Below, one piece after another: positions 40,845 to 49,266 of a stretch of 64,000 nt of DNA. How positions within the stretch are numbered: the stretch's first letter is position 1; every line of letters starts with the position of its first letter. This DNA is from Bog-756 sp963839925. Its GTDB lineage: Bacteria; Actinomycetota; Acidimicrobiia; Acidimicrobiales; RAAP-2. The DNA lies in contig CAWIWV010000002.1 of the NCBI GenBank assembly GCA_963839925.1, positions 186,001 to 250,000 on the forward strand. The letters run 5' to 3'. The notes beneath the pieces were generated by a model. That model saw only the letters and a program-made list of their open reading frames with translations, ran no database searches and was not told the DNA's origin. The position numbers and the translations under genes were made by a program.

Positions 40845-41411
40845 ATGGATCCTCCGCCAAATGGGTATGACCCTTACGTGGAACGCTCGATTCTGACGAC
40901 CGCGACGATCGAGGGCGAGTCGGCCGCGGCCTATACCTCCGAGGTCGACTATCCCCTCACGGTTGTGACCGTCGGCGGCGGCGGCGAGATGAGCGGGTGT
41001 CTGGTTGGATTCGTGACCCAGTGCAGTATCTCTCCGATCAGATTTCTCGTGTGTCTTTCCAAAGACAACCACACGTACTCTGCCGCACTGCGATCGAGTG
41101 GCCTCGGCATCCATCTCCTGGGTCGAGACCAGATCGACCTGGCGGAACTCTTCGCCGAGGAGACGGGAGATTGTGTCGACAAATTCAGCCGCTGCCGCTG
41201 GCGCCCAGGGCTTGGTGGAGCGCCGATTCTCGAAGAGTGCGCGGCCTGGCTGGACGGGGTCGTCTCTGCCCGCTTCGCTGTGGGAGACCACGACGCGTTC
41301 GCCGTGGAGCCACTCGCAGGTGGGCGTGGGCAGCATGACGGCCCGCTCATGTTTCAGGAAGCACCTGACTTCCGACCAGCTCATCCGGCAGACGCCCCTC
41401 ACCGACCCTGA
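40845..41411 (+). CDS. Flavin reductase-like FMN-binding protein
   Basis: The 188-residue protein has the split-barrel flavin reductase layout: YPLTVVTVGGGGEMSGCLVGFVTQCSISPIRFLVCLSKDNHTYSAAL, LGIHLLGRDQIDLAELFAEETGD, and GGAPILEECAAWLDGVV, followed by GDHDAFAVEPL with the conserved His. The ATG has GGAGG four bases upstream. It lies 58 bp after lgt in the same direction. It is the second such protein in the window (other at 27060), with clear divergence between them. Confidence 0.82.
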   Translation: MDPPPNGYDPYVERSILTTATIEGESAAAYTSEVDYPLTVVTVGGGGEMSGCLVGFVTQCSISPIRFLVCLSKDNHTYSAALRSSGLGIHLLGRDQIDLAELFAEETGDCVDKFSRCRWRPGLGGAPILEECAAWLDGVVSARFAVGDHDAFAVEPLAGGRGQHDGPLMFQEAPDFRPAHPADAPHRP

Positions 41412-41461
41412 GTTAGCTTACGAATCGGACCCTGTTCGATCTACCTAGGGGAGGACATGCA

Positions 41462-41887
41462 GTGAAGGGATTCAAGAACTTCCTCATGCAAGGGGACTTG
41501 ATCGTCATCGCGGTCGGTCTCGTCATTGCACTCGCATTTAGCACCCTCATCAAGGCGTTCACCGATTCGATCGTCACGCCGTTGATCAATGCCGCAGAGG
41601 GCGGCAAAGGGTCCGCGGCGGGTTTGGGCTGGACGATCAACGGGCAGCGGATCCTTCTCGGCAGTTTCATCTCGGCCATCGTCTATTTCGTCATCTTCAT
41701 GGCCGTCATCTACTTCGTGCTCGTTGTGCCCTACCGCGCCTACATGAAGCGGAAGGGAACCACCGTGTTCGGTCCGGCGCCGGACACGAAGACGTGCCCT
41801 CAGTGTCTTTCCGAGGACCTGCCGGTAGCTGCCCTCAAGTGTCTCCACTGTGCGAGTCCAGTCGGCGATTCGAACGCGGTCGGCTGA
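41462..41887 (+). CDS. mscL: Large-conductance mechanosensitive channel MscL with C-terminal zinc ribbon
   Basis: The 141-residue protein begins MKGFKNFLMQGDLIVIAVGLVIALAFSTLIKAFTD (MscL N-terminal helix and TM1) and has TM2 near residues 66-89. Instead of the usual cytoplasmic helix bundle, residues 110-134 hold two CxxC pairs (C112, C115, C127, C130) forming a zinc-ribbon knuckle. MscL opens under membrane tension to release solutes. The added ribbon would hang in the cytoplasm below the pore. GTG start with GGGGAGG 7 nt upstream. It converges with the DUF2510 gene, one base apart. Confidence 0.86.
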   Translation: MKGFKNFLMQGDLIVIAVGLVIALAFSTLIKAFTDSIVTPLINAAEGGKGSAAGLGWTINGQRILLGSFISAIVYFVIFMAVIYFVLVVPYRAYMKRKGTTVFGPAPDTKTCPQCLSEDLPVAALKCLHCASPVGDSNAVG

Positions 41888-41888
41888 C

Positions 41889-42758
41889 CTACGTGGCGAC
41901 CTGGCCGGACCTGCGTCTCTCGATGATCGAAGCTGCAACACCGGCGATGCTTCCGACCAGACAAAGGTAAACACCGAAACCCACTGTGGCGGTGATCGTG
42001 ATGCCATCGCTCGAGTACGACGTCGAGGAGATGTTGAAAAACTCATAGACGCTCATGATCGTCAGTAGACCGAAGAGCACCAGGGTTGCAACGGACAACG
42101 CCGGTTTCGTGATCTGAAGTTGGAGCAGCTCTGCGCCAATCGCGAGAATCGCGAGTAGCAGCGTGATCTTGCCATCACCTGATATTCCGTTCTCGCTGAC
42201 AGAGAAGATCCCGAGGCTCGCAGTGACCCAGGTCGCGAAGGACCCGATGATCACCAGCGCGCCAGCAGCAAGCATGACCCATGAGGTGGGGCTCATCTTG
42301 TCGATCATTCGTGAAGGGGCTGGGATCGCAGAGGTGCTGACCCGGGGACGAGGGCGTGGATCCGCGGCTGTGTAGTCAGGATGGAGGTGCGGCGAATACC
42401 ACCTCCCGTCCGACGCCTGCCACCACCCAGGGCCCTGCGGACCGGCCGCACCTGCGGGAGCTTGCTCGATTGTCTGACTCGGTTGTACGGACGGGACAGC
42501 TTCGGCTCCGGCTGGAGCGACCTCCCGAAGCGGTGGAGTGGCCTTCCGGGGTTGCGGTGTTGGCGGATACCAGAGCCCGTCTGTCGCTTGCCACCATCCC
42601 GTACCCTGCGGTTTGGGCGCACCTACGGGAGCCGGAACTGTCTGACCCGGTTGCACCGACTCCACGACCTCGGCCGGGGTGACTTCCTGAGGCTGCGGTG
42701 GATACCACTTCCCGTCAGAGGCCAGCCACCAGCCCGGGCCCTGTGATGCGTCACTCAT
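41889..42758 (-). CDS. Membrane protein with three DUF2510 repeats
   Basis: The 289-residue protein has three tandem DUF2510 units (residues about 8-21, 53-66, 110-122), each GWW-x-A-[ST]DGxWYxP, joined by Pro/Gln-rich linkers, then four transmembrane segments from about residue 163 to 285. DUF2510 is an actinobacterial domain on cell-surface and membrane proteins, of unclear function. GGGAG precedes the ATG at 42756-42758. The gene ends one base from the mscL gene on the other strand. Confidence 0.82.
   Translation of the reverse strand: MSDASQGPGWWLASDGKWYPPQPQEVTPAEVVESVQPGQTVPAPVGAPKPQGTGWWQATDGLWYPPTPQPRKATPPLREVAPAGAEAVPSVQPSQTIEQAPAGAAGPQGPGWWQASDGRWYSPHLHPDYTAADPRPRPRVSTSAIPAPSRMIDKMSPTSWVMLAAGALVIIGSFATWVTASLGIFSVSENGISGDGKITLLLAILAIGAELLQLQITKPALSVATLVLFGLLTIMSVYEFFNISSTSYSSDGITITATVGFGVYLCLVGSIAGVAASIIERRRSGQVAT
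42393..42737 (-). repeat. Three tandem DUF2510 coding repeats
   Basis: The DNA coding for the three GWW...WY[PS]P units and their linkers. Units differ in codons, so the repeats are old and held at protein level, unlike the recent-looking repeat in rho. Confidence 0.8.
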
Positions 42759-42859
42759 CGGGTACTCCCGCTTCACCGTCGTCATCAAAGCGTCTATGGC
42801 GTGATCATCTGAGCACATATCCCTCCGCTGGGCTCGGTGACGATGCGATGACCGTTCGG

Positions 42860-43777
42860 TCAGGAACCCTTCGCTTCCGCTGCCGCCTTTTCTTCGGCCG
42901 CCTTGCGGTAGGCCTCGAGCTGGTCGAGGAGGGGCATCCGCTCCTGACCGACCGTCGAGTCCAGACGGGCGGCGATGTCCTGGGGTGTCCAGCGGCCTTC
43001 CGCGTACATCGCACGGACCTCGCGGGGTTGGTTCCACACCGCGATCTTCGGCCCGACCGACGTATACACCTGGCCGGTCACGTGCTTGGCCTGATCCGAC
43101 AGCAGGTAGACGACCAAGGGGGCGACGTCCTCGGGATCGCCCATCTCGGCGAGGTCCATCGGGACGTTGGCCGACATACGGGTGCGGGCCACCGGCGCCA
43201 CCGCGTTGGCGGTGATCCCGTAACGGTTCAACCCCGCAGCTGCCGAACGGACCAGGGAGACGATGCCGCCCTTGGCTGCGGCGTAGTTGGCCTGGGCCAC
43301 ACTGCCGGCGAACGCACCCGAGGTGAAGGCGACCAGCGAACCGCCTCCCTCTTGCTTCCGCATGATCGCGGAGGCCGCTCGGAAGACGGTGAAGTGACCC
43401 TTCAAGTGGGTCTCGATGACTGCGTCCCACTCGTCCTCCGACATGTTGAACAGCATCCGCTCACGCAGGATGCCGGCGATCGCGACGACTCCATCGATCC
43501 GTCCCCATCGCTCGACGCCTGCCCCCACGATCTTTTCGCCCCCGTCGAGGGTGGTCACGCTCTCGGCGACGGCGACCGCCTCGCCGCCGCCTGACTCGAT
43601 CTCAGCGACCAGAGCCTCGGCGACCTCGCTCTTCGGATCCGCACCGTCCAGTGCGACGCCGATGTCCGCCACCACCACTCGGGCGCCTTCAGCTGCGCAG
43701 GCCAACGCCACCGCACGACCGATCCCACCACCGGCGCCGGTGATCGCCACGACCTTGCCCTTCAGGAAATCCGTCAT
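42860..43777 (-). CDS. SDR family 3-hydroxyacyl-CoA dehydrogenase-like (MFE-2/HSD17B4 type)
   Basis: The 305-residue SDR has VVAITGAGGGIGRAVALACAAEGARVVVADIGVALDG, VAIAGILRERMLFNMSEDEWD, YAAAKGGIVSLVRSAAAGL (catalytic Tyr and Lys) and PVARTRMSANVP. This is the pattern of the bacterial homologues of peroxisomal multifunctional enzyme type 2, including steroid side-chain enzymes. An Ala/Lys-rich helix ends the protein. It is divergent from the FadD-like gene with a KstR-like operator (43833-43846) between them. Confidence 0.86.
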   Translation of the reverse strand: MTDFLKGKVVAITGAGGGIGRAVALACAAEGARVVVADIGVALDGADPKSEVAEALVAEIESGGGEAVAVAESVTTLDGGEKIVGAGVERWGRIDGVVAIAGILRERMLFNMSEDEWDAVIETHLKGHFTVFRAASAIMRKQEGGGSLVAFTSGAFAGSVAQANYAAAKGGIVSLVRSAAAGLNRYGITANAVAPVARTRMSANVPMDLAEMGDPEDVAPLVVYLLSDQAKHVTGQVYTSVGPKIAVWNQPREVRAMYAEGRWTPQDIAARLDSTVGQERMPLLDQLEAYRKAAEEKAAAEAKGS

Positions 43778-43832
43778 CGCCCACTACCTCTCTCTCCACC
43801 CGGGCGACGCGCCTTGGGAGGTTGACCAATAC

Positions 43833-43846
43833 GAGAACCTGTTCTA
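43833..43846. promoter_or_regulatory. KstR-like operator between SDR and FadD genes
   Basis: GAGAACCTGTTCTA matches the known KstR pattern TNNAACNNGTTNNA at every position but the first. It lies between the divergent starts at 43777 and 43954. A TAGCGT hexamer at 43845-43850 could be the -10 for the rightward gene. A second site of this type lies at 48352. KstR is a TetR-family repressor of steroid catabolism genes; its gene is not in this window. Confidence 0.6.
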
Positions 43847-43953
43847 GCGTCCCCACCGGATCGACGCCACATGAGGTCGCGAGCGCCCTCCCAAGGTGGC
43901 CGGACCCAATCCAACACGAACTGCCGTACTCGGCGCAGGGGATGGGGAGCACG

Positions 43954-45504
43954 ATGGACGAATTTGGATTCTGGGCACGGGCAAAGGCGAACCCGGACAA
44001 GCTGGCTCTGGTCGCACCCGACGGCACCGAGTACACCGCCGCCGAGCTGCTGGGCCGGACCAACCAGGTGGTCCACGGTCTCCGCGGACTCAACCTCAAG
44101 CCCGGGGATGTCGTGGCAACCCTCCTGCCCAACGGCGTCGAGATGTTCGAGCTCTACCTGGCCGCACTCCAGGCCGGCTGGTACCTGGTTCCGATCAACC
44201 ACCATCTGGTCGGACCCGAGGTCGCCTACATCCTCAAGGACTCGGAAGCCAAGGTCTTCGTCGCCCACGAAAGGTTCACCGACGTGGCGCTCGATGCTGC
44301 GGAAGAGGCCGAGCTCCCCTCCGCCCGATGCTTCGCCGTTGGAGAGATCACCGGCTTCGGCTCCTTCGCCATGATGCGGGACGCCCAACCCACCAGCGAA
44401 CCTGCCGACCGGACCATCGGCGACGTCATGAATTACACCTCGGGCACCACCGGCAATCCCAAAGGTGTCTTCCGCCCGCTGAGCGGCGCGAACCCCGAGG
44501 ACGTTGCACTCGGACTGTCCGGGATCCTCTTCCTCTTCGGAATCCAGCCCGACGACGAGAACGTGCACATCGTCGGCTCGCCGCTCTATCACACTGCGGT
44601 CCTGAGATACTCGGGAGCGTCGATCCACCTGCTCCACACCGTGGTGCTGATGGACAAGTGGATCCCCGAGGAGATGCTCCAACTCATCGAGAAGTACAAG
44701 GTGACCAGCTCCCACATGGTCCCCACCCAGTTCCACCGTCTCCTCGCGCTGCCCGAAGAGACCCGCAACAAGTACGACGTGTCCTCGGTCGAGCACATGA
44801 TCCACGCCGCTGCCCCGTGCCCGATCGACGTCAAGCACAAGATGATCGACTGGTGGGGCAACGCGATCGACGAGTACTACGCAGCCTCCGAAGGTGGCGG
44901 AACTCTGGTGACCGCCGAGGAGTGGTTGAAGAAGCCGGGCACCGTCGGCAAACCGTGGCCCATCTCCGAGATCGCCATCTTCGACGACGCGGGAAACCGC
45001 ATCGAAGAGCCCAACGTCATCGGGACCGTCTACATGTCGATGCAGACCGGCGACTTCTCGTACCACAAGGACAAGAAGAAGACCGAGAGCAATCGGATCG
45101 GCAAGTTCTTCACCGTCGGCGACGTCGGTCTGATCGACGAGGACGGCTACCTCTTCCTCCGCGACCGCAAGATCGACATGATCATCTCGGGTGGCGCCAA
45201 CATCTACCCGGCCGAGATCGAGAACGTGCTGCTCGGATTCCCGAAGGTCGCCGACGTCGCTGTCTTCGGCATCCCCAACGAGGACTGGGGCGAAGAGATC
45301 AAAGCCGTGATCGAACCGATCGAAGGGGTAGAACCCTCACCTGAGCTCGCCCAGGAGATCATCGAGTACTGCAGTACCCGCTTGGCGAAGTTCAAGACGC
45401 CCAAGTCGATCGACTTCACCGAGGCGATGCCGCGGGATCCGAACGGAAAGCTCTACAAGCGCAAGCTGCGTGACCCGTACTGGGAGGGCCGCCAGAAGAT
45501 CTGA
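43954..45504 (+). CDS. Acyl-CoA synthetase (FadD family, steroid/fatty acid type)
   Basis: The 516-residue AMP-forming ligase has the ATP motif NYTSGTTGNPKG, YHTAVLRYSG, SEGGGTLVT (adenine site), GDVGLIDEDGYLFLRDRKIDMIISGGANIYPAEIEN and PRDPNGKLYKRKLRDPYW with the adenylation Lys. It activates an acid to acyl-CoA for beta-oxidation. The start is taken at 43954 because GGGGAG lies four bases upstream; the ATG at 43942 is in frame. The KstR-like site upstream and nearby SDR, crotonase and thiolase suggest a steroid side-chain or long-chain substrate. Confidence 0.9.
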   Translation: MDEFGFWARAKANPDKLALVAPDGTEYTAAELLGRTNQVVHGLRGLNLKPGDVVATLLPNGVEMFELYLAALQAGWYLVPINHHLVGPEVAYILKDSEAKVFVAHERFTDVALDAAEEAELPSARCFAVGEITGFGSFAMMRDAQPTSEPADRTIGDVMNYTSGTTGNPKGVFRPLSGANPEDVALGLSGILFLFGIQPDDENVHIVGSPLYHTAVLRYSGASIHLLHTVVLMDKWIPEEMLQLIEKYKVTSSHMVPTQFHRLLALPEETRNKYDVSSVEHMIHAAAPCPIDVKHKMIDWWGNAIDEYYAASEGGGTLVTAEEWLKKPGTVGKPWPISEIAIFDDAGNRIEEPNVIGTVYMSMQTGDFSYHKDKKKTESNRIGKFFTVGDVGLIDEDGYLFLRDRKIDMIISGGANIYPAEIENVLLGFPKVADVAVFGIPNEDWGEEIKAVIEPIEGVEPSPELAQEIIEYCSTRLAKFKTPKSIDFTEAMPRDPNGKLYKRKLRDPYWEGRQKI

Positions 45505-45518
45505 GCCCCGAGCGGGGC
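45505..45518. terminator. Hairpin between convergent FadD and thioesterase genes
   Basis: GCCCC (45505-45509), GAGC loop, GGGGC (45514-45518) is a compact GC stem directly after the FadD stop. There is no T-tract. Confidence 0.45.
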
Positions 45519-45519
45519 G

Positions 45520-46248
45520 TCAATCTCGCTTCGGACTCGTCGTCGCGGCGATTTCCTTCTGGATCGCTTCGAGCATCCCCGCGTCGGCGGCATTCGGATT
45601 GGATTCCACGATGGCCGCCATGTTGGCCGGTCGGACCATGATGAAGATCCCCTCCGCCTCGGCGGTCAGCACGTCACCGTGGTAGATCCCGCCCCAGGTA
45701 CGGACCTTCCGTCCCGAACGACCGAGGCAGCGCCCCTCGATCCGAAGATCGGTGCACAACGGCGTGGTCTTGCGATAGCGGATGGTCAGGGTCCCGGTCA
45801 TCGCCGGGTTGCCGGCCACCAGATTGGCGGTGCCCAGCACTTCGTCGAAGGTCTCGGCGATCACCCCGCCGTGCACGCAGGCGGGCGGTCCCTCGAACTG
45901 GTAATCGAAGTTCACCTCGCCGCGCAGCTCGGGTAGTCCTCCATCGGCCGCCTCGACCCGCCAGACACGGATCGGCGGTGAGATCGGGTTGATCATGCCG
46001 GTGGCCGGGCTCCCCGGGAAGTACTCCTGGGGTGGATCAGCGAAGTCGGGAGGACGCCGTGGGGACCGGCCCGAGCCAGCTGCTGCGACCAGTCCGGACG
46101 AGATTCCCTCGACCGCGTCAGCAGCTCCGGCAAGTGTGACGTCGTCGACCTCGGCCGACACGGTCAGAGTGATCAGTTGACGGAGCGACTCGGCCAGCCG
46201 ACGCCGGGGATCCTGGCTCGACGGGCCCTCGTCCCCCTGCTCGTTCAC
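45520..46248 (-). CDS. PaaI-like thioesterase
   Basis: The 242-residue hot-dog protein has FDYQFEGPPACVHGGVIAETFDEVLGTANL with the HGG active-site loop, NPAMTGTLTIRYRKTTPLCTDLRIEGR and a long variable N-terminal 70 residues. PaaI-like enzymes hydrolyse acyl-CoA thioesters to salvage CoA. Its start overlaps the stop of the crotonase gene (ATGA), so it is the last gene of the thiolase-crotonase-thioesterase operon under the KstR-like site at 48352. Confidence 0.85.
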   Translation of the reverse strand: MNEQGDEGPSSQDPRRRLAESLRQLITLTVSAEVDDVTLAGAADAVEGISSGLVAAAGSGRSPRRPPDFADPPQEYFPGSPATGMINPISPPIRVWRVEAADGGLPELRGEVNFDYQFEGPPACVHGGVIAETFDEVLGTANLVAGNPAMTGTLTIRYRKTTPLCTDLRIEGRCLGRSGRKVRTWGGIYHGDVLTAEAEGIFIMVRPANMAAIVESNPNAADAGMLEAIQKEIAATTSPKRD

Positions 46249-47039
46249 CGGCGTTTGTAGACGGGTGGACGCTTTTCGGCGAAAGCCTTCTGACCTTCCT
46301 TTGCGTCCTCGGTGGCGAAGATGGGCCAGCCCAGCTCCAGCTCGATCTTGAGGGCGTCCTGCTCAGGGATGCCCTCGGTCGCCTTCACCGAAGCCTTGAT
46401 CGCCTCGACGGCGAGCGGTCCGTTGGCGCCGATGACCTCTGCGATCTCCATCGCCGCCTCGAGGGCGGTGCCGTCGGGCACGACCCTGCCGATCAGACCG
46501 ATCTCCTTGGCCTCCTGCGCGGAAACCTCCCGAGCGGTGAGCAGCAGGTCCATGGCGACGGTGAACGGGATCTGGCGGCGCAACCGCACCGTCGAACCGC
46601 CGAGCGGGAACAGCCCTCGCTTGGCCTCGAACACTCCGAACTTGGCTCCCTCGCCTGCGACCCGGATGTCGGTCGCCTGGAGGATCTCGGTTCCGCCGGC
46701 CACCGCCCACCCTTCGACCGCGGCGATCAGCGGCTTCTTGAGCGAGTAGTGACGGAGCAACGCCTTCCAGTGGAGATCGGGATCGTCCGCCATCCGCTGC
46801 TTGACCGTCTCGTTGCCCGGCCCGGACATCGACTTCAAGTCCATGCCGGTGCAGAAGTCCCCTTCCGCGCCGGTGAGGATCGCACACCGGATGTCGTCGT
46901 TGGTGTCGATCTCGACCCACGCATCGGCCATGCCGACCAACATCGGTCCCGAGAGGGAGTTCTTCGCCTCAGGCCGGTTCATGGTCACCACCGCGGTGGA
47001 GCCGATCTGCTCGTACTTCAGATGTTCGGTGCCGGTCAC
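46245..47039 (-). CDS. Enoyl-CoA hydratase/isomerase (crotonase) family protein
   Basis: The 264-residue crotonase has VVTMNRPEAKNSLSGPML, AEGDFCTGMDLKSM (oxyanion hole), AVEGWAVAGGTEILQATDIRVAGEGAKFGVFEAKRGLFPLGG (second oxyanion loop, with Glu in place) and a typical C-terminal FATEDAKEGQKAFAEKRPPVYKRR. It hydrates 2-enoyl-CoA. The neighbouring thiolase is 69 bp upstream and the thioesterase overlaps its end. Similar to the crotonases found with steroid side-chain genes, inferred. Confidence 0.88.
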   Translation of the reverse strand: MTGTEHLKYEQIGSTAVVTMNRPEAKNSLSGPMLVGMADAWVEIDTNDDIRCAILTGAEGDFCTGMDLKSMSGPGNETVKQRMADDPDLHWKALLRHYSLKKPLIAAVEGWAVAGGTEILQATDIRVAGEGAKFGVFEAKRGLFPLGGSTVRLRRQIPFTVAMDLLLTAREVSAQEAKEIGLIGRVVPDGTALEAAMEIAEVIGANGPLAVEAIKASVKATEGIPEQDALKIELELGWPIFATEDAKEGQKAFAEKRPPVYKRR

Positions 47040-47107
47040 GTTGCTCCTTCGATGCTCCGGTCAGGACCGACGGGAAGTGTCACCGCGCCCGCCCCGACTA
47101 CTTCAGA

Positions 47108-48268
47108 TCAGATCCGCTCGATGATGGTGCCGGTCGCCAGTGCGCCTCCGCAGCACATGGAGACGAGGGCGAGGTTGCTGTCCGACCGCTCCAGCTCGTG
47201 CAGTGCAGTGGTGATCAGCCTGGCCCCGGTGGACCCGACCGGGTGGCCGAGGGCGATGGCCCCGCCGTTCACGTTGACCTTGTCCCAGTCGACCTCGTGC
47301 ACCTTGCCCCAGGACATGACCACCGAGGCGAAGGCTTCGTTGACCTCGAAGATGTCGATGTCGGCCATGGTCATACCCGCTTTGCGCAGCACGTCTGTCG
47401 TCGCGGCGATCGGGCCGTCGAGGTGGTAGTAGGGGTCGGAACCGACCAGGGTCTGGGCGACGATGCGAGCCCGGGGCCGCAGGCCGGCTTCGCTCGCCTT
47501 GCGCTGGGACATCCAGAGCACTGCGGCCGCCCCGTCGGAGATCTGTGAGCTGTTCCCTGCGGTGTGCATACCGTCGGGAAGGACAGGCTTCAGGCCCGCC
47601 AACCCCTCGCGAGTCGTGTCGCGGGGACCCTGGTCCTTGGTCACCAGTGCCTTCTCGCCGGTGGGTCCGTCGGGACCGACCACCGGTGCCTCGAGCGGTG
47701 CGATCTCCCGGTCGAACCGGCCTTCGGCGACCGCCCGCGCCGCCTTGCGCTGAGACTCGAAGCCCAGCCAGTCGACGTCGTCACGGGTGATCCCGTACTT
47801 CTGCGCGATGCGCTCGGCCGCGCCGAACTGATCGGGCATGTCCCAGGGGAAGTCGTCGGGCCTCGATCGCCCCGGTCCGTTGAACGCGTTGGCCCCGAGC
47901 CCGACCCGGCTCATCGCCTCGACCCCGCAGGCGATGCCGGCGTCGATGGCGTCTGCGCTGATCAGGTTGGCGACAAAGTTGTTCGCCTGCTGTGCCGAGC
48001 CGCACTGGCAGTCCACCGTGGTGGCCGCAACCTCGTAAGGGAGGCCCTGGCTCAACCAGGCGGTGCGGGTGACGTTGGAGGCCTGCTCCCCCGCCTGGGT
48101 CACGCAGCCTCCGACGATCTGCTCGATGTCGCCCGGATCGACCCCCGCTCGCTTGACGAGCTCGACCTGCACATTCCCGAGCAGCTCGGCGGCGTGGAAT
48201 CCGGAGAGCCAGCCGTTGCGCTTGCCGATCGGGGAACGAACTGCTTCGACGATCACTGGCTCGGCCAT
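47108..48268 (-). CDS. Thiolase (acetyl-CoA acyltransferase)
   Basis: The 386-residue thiolase has the acyl-binding Cys in TTVDCQCGSAQQANNFVANLI, EVNEAFASVV (His/Asn loop) and GGAIALGHPVGSTGARLITTALHEL (catalytic His) with the second catalytic Cys in VSMCCGGALATGTIIE. It cleaves 3-ketoacyl-CoA in beta-oxidation. The first Cys sits in a CQC segment common in FadA-like enzymes of steroid catabolism. It is the first gene of a three-gene operon; TATACT at 48349-48354 (minus strand) could be its -10 and overlaps the KstR-like operator. Confidence 0.92.
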   Translation of the reverse strand: MAEPVIVEAVRSPIGKRNGWLSGFHAAELLGNVQVELVKRAGVDPGDIEQIVGGCVTQAGEQASNVTRTAWLSQGLPYEVAATTVDCQCGSAQQANNFVANLISADAIDAGIACGVEAMSRVGLGANAFNGPGRSRPDDFPWDMPDQFGAAERIAQKYGITRDDVDWLGFESQRKAARAVAEGRFDREIAPLEAPVVGPDGPTGEKALVTKDQGPRDTTREGLAGLKPVLPDGMHTAGNSSQISDGAAAVLWMSQRKASEAGLRPRARIVAQTLVGSDPYYHLDGPIAATTDVLRKAGMTMADIDIFEVNEAFASVVMSWGKVHEVDWDKVNVNGGAIALGHPVGSTGARLITTALHELERSDSNLALVSMCCGGALATGTIIERI

Positions 48269-48351
48269 GATGGGTCCCCCCTTGGAGTTCGGCTCTGTCG
48301 CCCACGATTGCCCACGTTTCCCCTGGGCAATCGAGTCTGGTCGGTCCGAGT

Positions 48352-48367
48352 ATAGAACCCGTTCTAT
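48352..48367. promoter_or_regulatory. KstR-like operator between thiolase and SDR genes
   Basis: ATAGAACCCGTTCTAT is a perfect 7-bp dyad with 2-bp centre; its core TAGAACCCGTTCTA fits the KstR pattern TNNAACNNGTTNNA completely. It overlaps the likely -10 (TATACT) for the leftward thiolase and the -35 zone of the rightward gene, whose -10 TAACAT is at 48378-48383. One bound repressor could silence both directions. Confidence 0.68.
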
Positions 48368-48400
48368 TGGGACCCGCTAACATGCAGCGTGGAGGCAGCA

Positions 48401-49195
48401 ATGGCGATCGACTTCAAGGGCCAGCGGGTACTGGTGACCGGCGCGTCGTCCGGCATCGGCGCAGGGCTGGCAGAGGAATTCGCCCGGAGAGGCGCGATCG
48501 TCGGGATCTGCGCCCGTCGGGAAGACCGGCTCGACGAGGTGCTGAGCCGCTGCCGCGAACACTCTCCCGAGTCGCGCAAGTGGGTGTGCGATCTCTCCGA
48601 CCCCGCCGCGGTCGACGGGCTCGCTGCGGCTGCGCTGGAGGAGCTCGGAGGCGTCGACGTGCTGGTGAACAATGCCGGCATCCCCAAGCGGCGCCACGTC
48701 ACCCGTCTGGACCAGGCAACCGTCGAGTCGGTGATGAACATCAACTACTTCAGCCCGGTGCGGCTGACCCTGGCGCTGCTCCCGCAGATGCTCGAACGGG
48801 ACAGCGGACGGATCATCAACATCTCGTCGGTGGCTGCCACCTTGAGTTCACCCGGTGAGTCCTCCTACGACGCGTCGAAGGCGGCGGTGACCGCGTTCAG
48901 CGAGTCGATGGCAATCGACCTGTGGGAGACCGGGATCAAGGTGCTCGTCGTCTACCCCGGCCTGGTCGACACCGAGTTGTTCACCCTGCCGGACAACGAA
49001 CCGGTGATGGCCTCGGTCGAGATGGTGCCGGTGAGCGAGCTGGTGCACGACGTTTTCGAGGCACTGGAGACCGGCGCGGCCCAGGTCTACGTGCCCGCCT
49101 ACTTCGGTGACATCGTTTCGGCAAAGGCCGCAGATGTCGCCAAGTTCCTGTCGGGCACCGCGAGCTACATCGCAGCCCAGAAGGCCAAAGGCTGA
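48401..49195 (+). CDS. SDR family oxidoreductase
   Basis: The 264-residue classical SDR has RVLVTGASSGIGAGLAEEFARRGAIVGICARRED (NADP-type Arg after the second strand), VNNAGIPKRRHV, INISSVAATLSS and YDASKAAVTAFSESMAID (catalytic Tyr and Lys). The ATG at 48401 follows GGAGG by five bases; a GTG at 48389 is in frame but lacks a signal. It is controlled by the KstR-like site and lies 71 bp before the alcohol dehydrogenase gene, so the two may be co-transcribed. Confidence 0.86.
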   Translation: MAIDFKGQRVLVTGASSGIGAGLAEEFARRGAIVGICARREDRLDEVLSRCREHSPESRKWVCDLSDPAAVDGLAAAALEELGGVDVLVNNAGIPKRRHVTRLDQATVESVMNINYFSPVRLTLALLPQMLERDSGRIINISSVAATLSSPGESSYDASKAAVTAFSESMAIDLWETGIKVLVVYPGLVDTELFTLPDNEPVMASVEMVPVSELVHDVFEALETGAAQVYVPAYFGDIVSAKAADVAKFLSGTASYIAAQKAKG

Positions 49196-49266
49196 GCCCC
49201 TTGCCTCGGACGGCCGCTCGGAGTATGCAAGAACCGTAGAAGTATCGAAAGAACTGCGAGGTAGAC

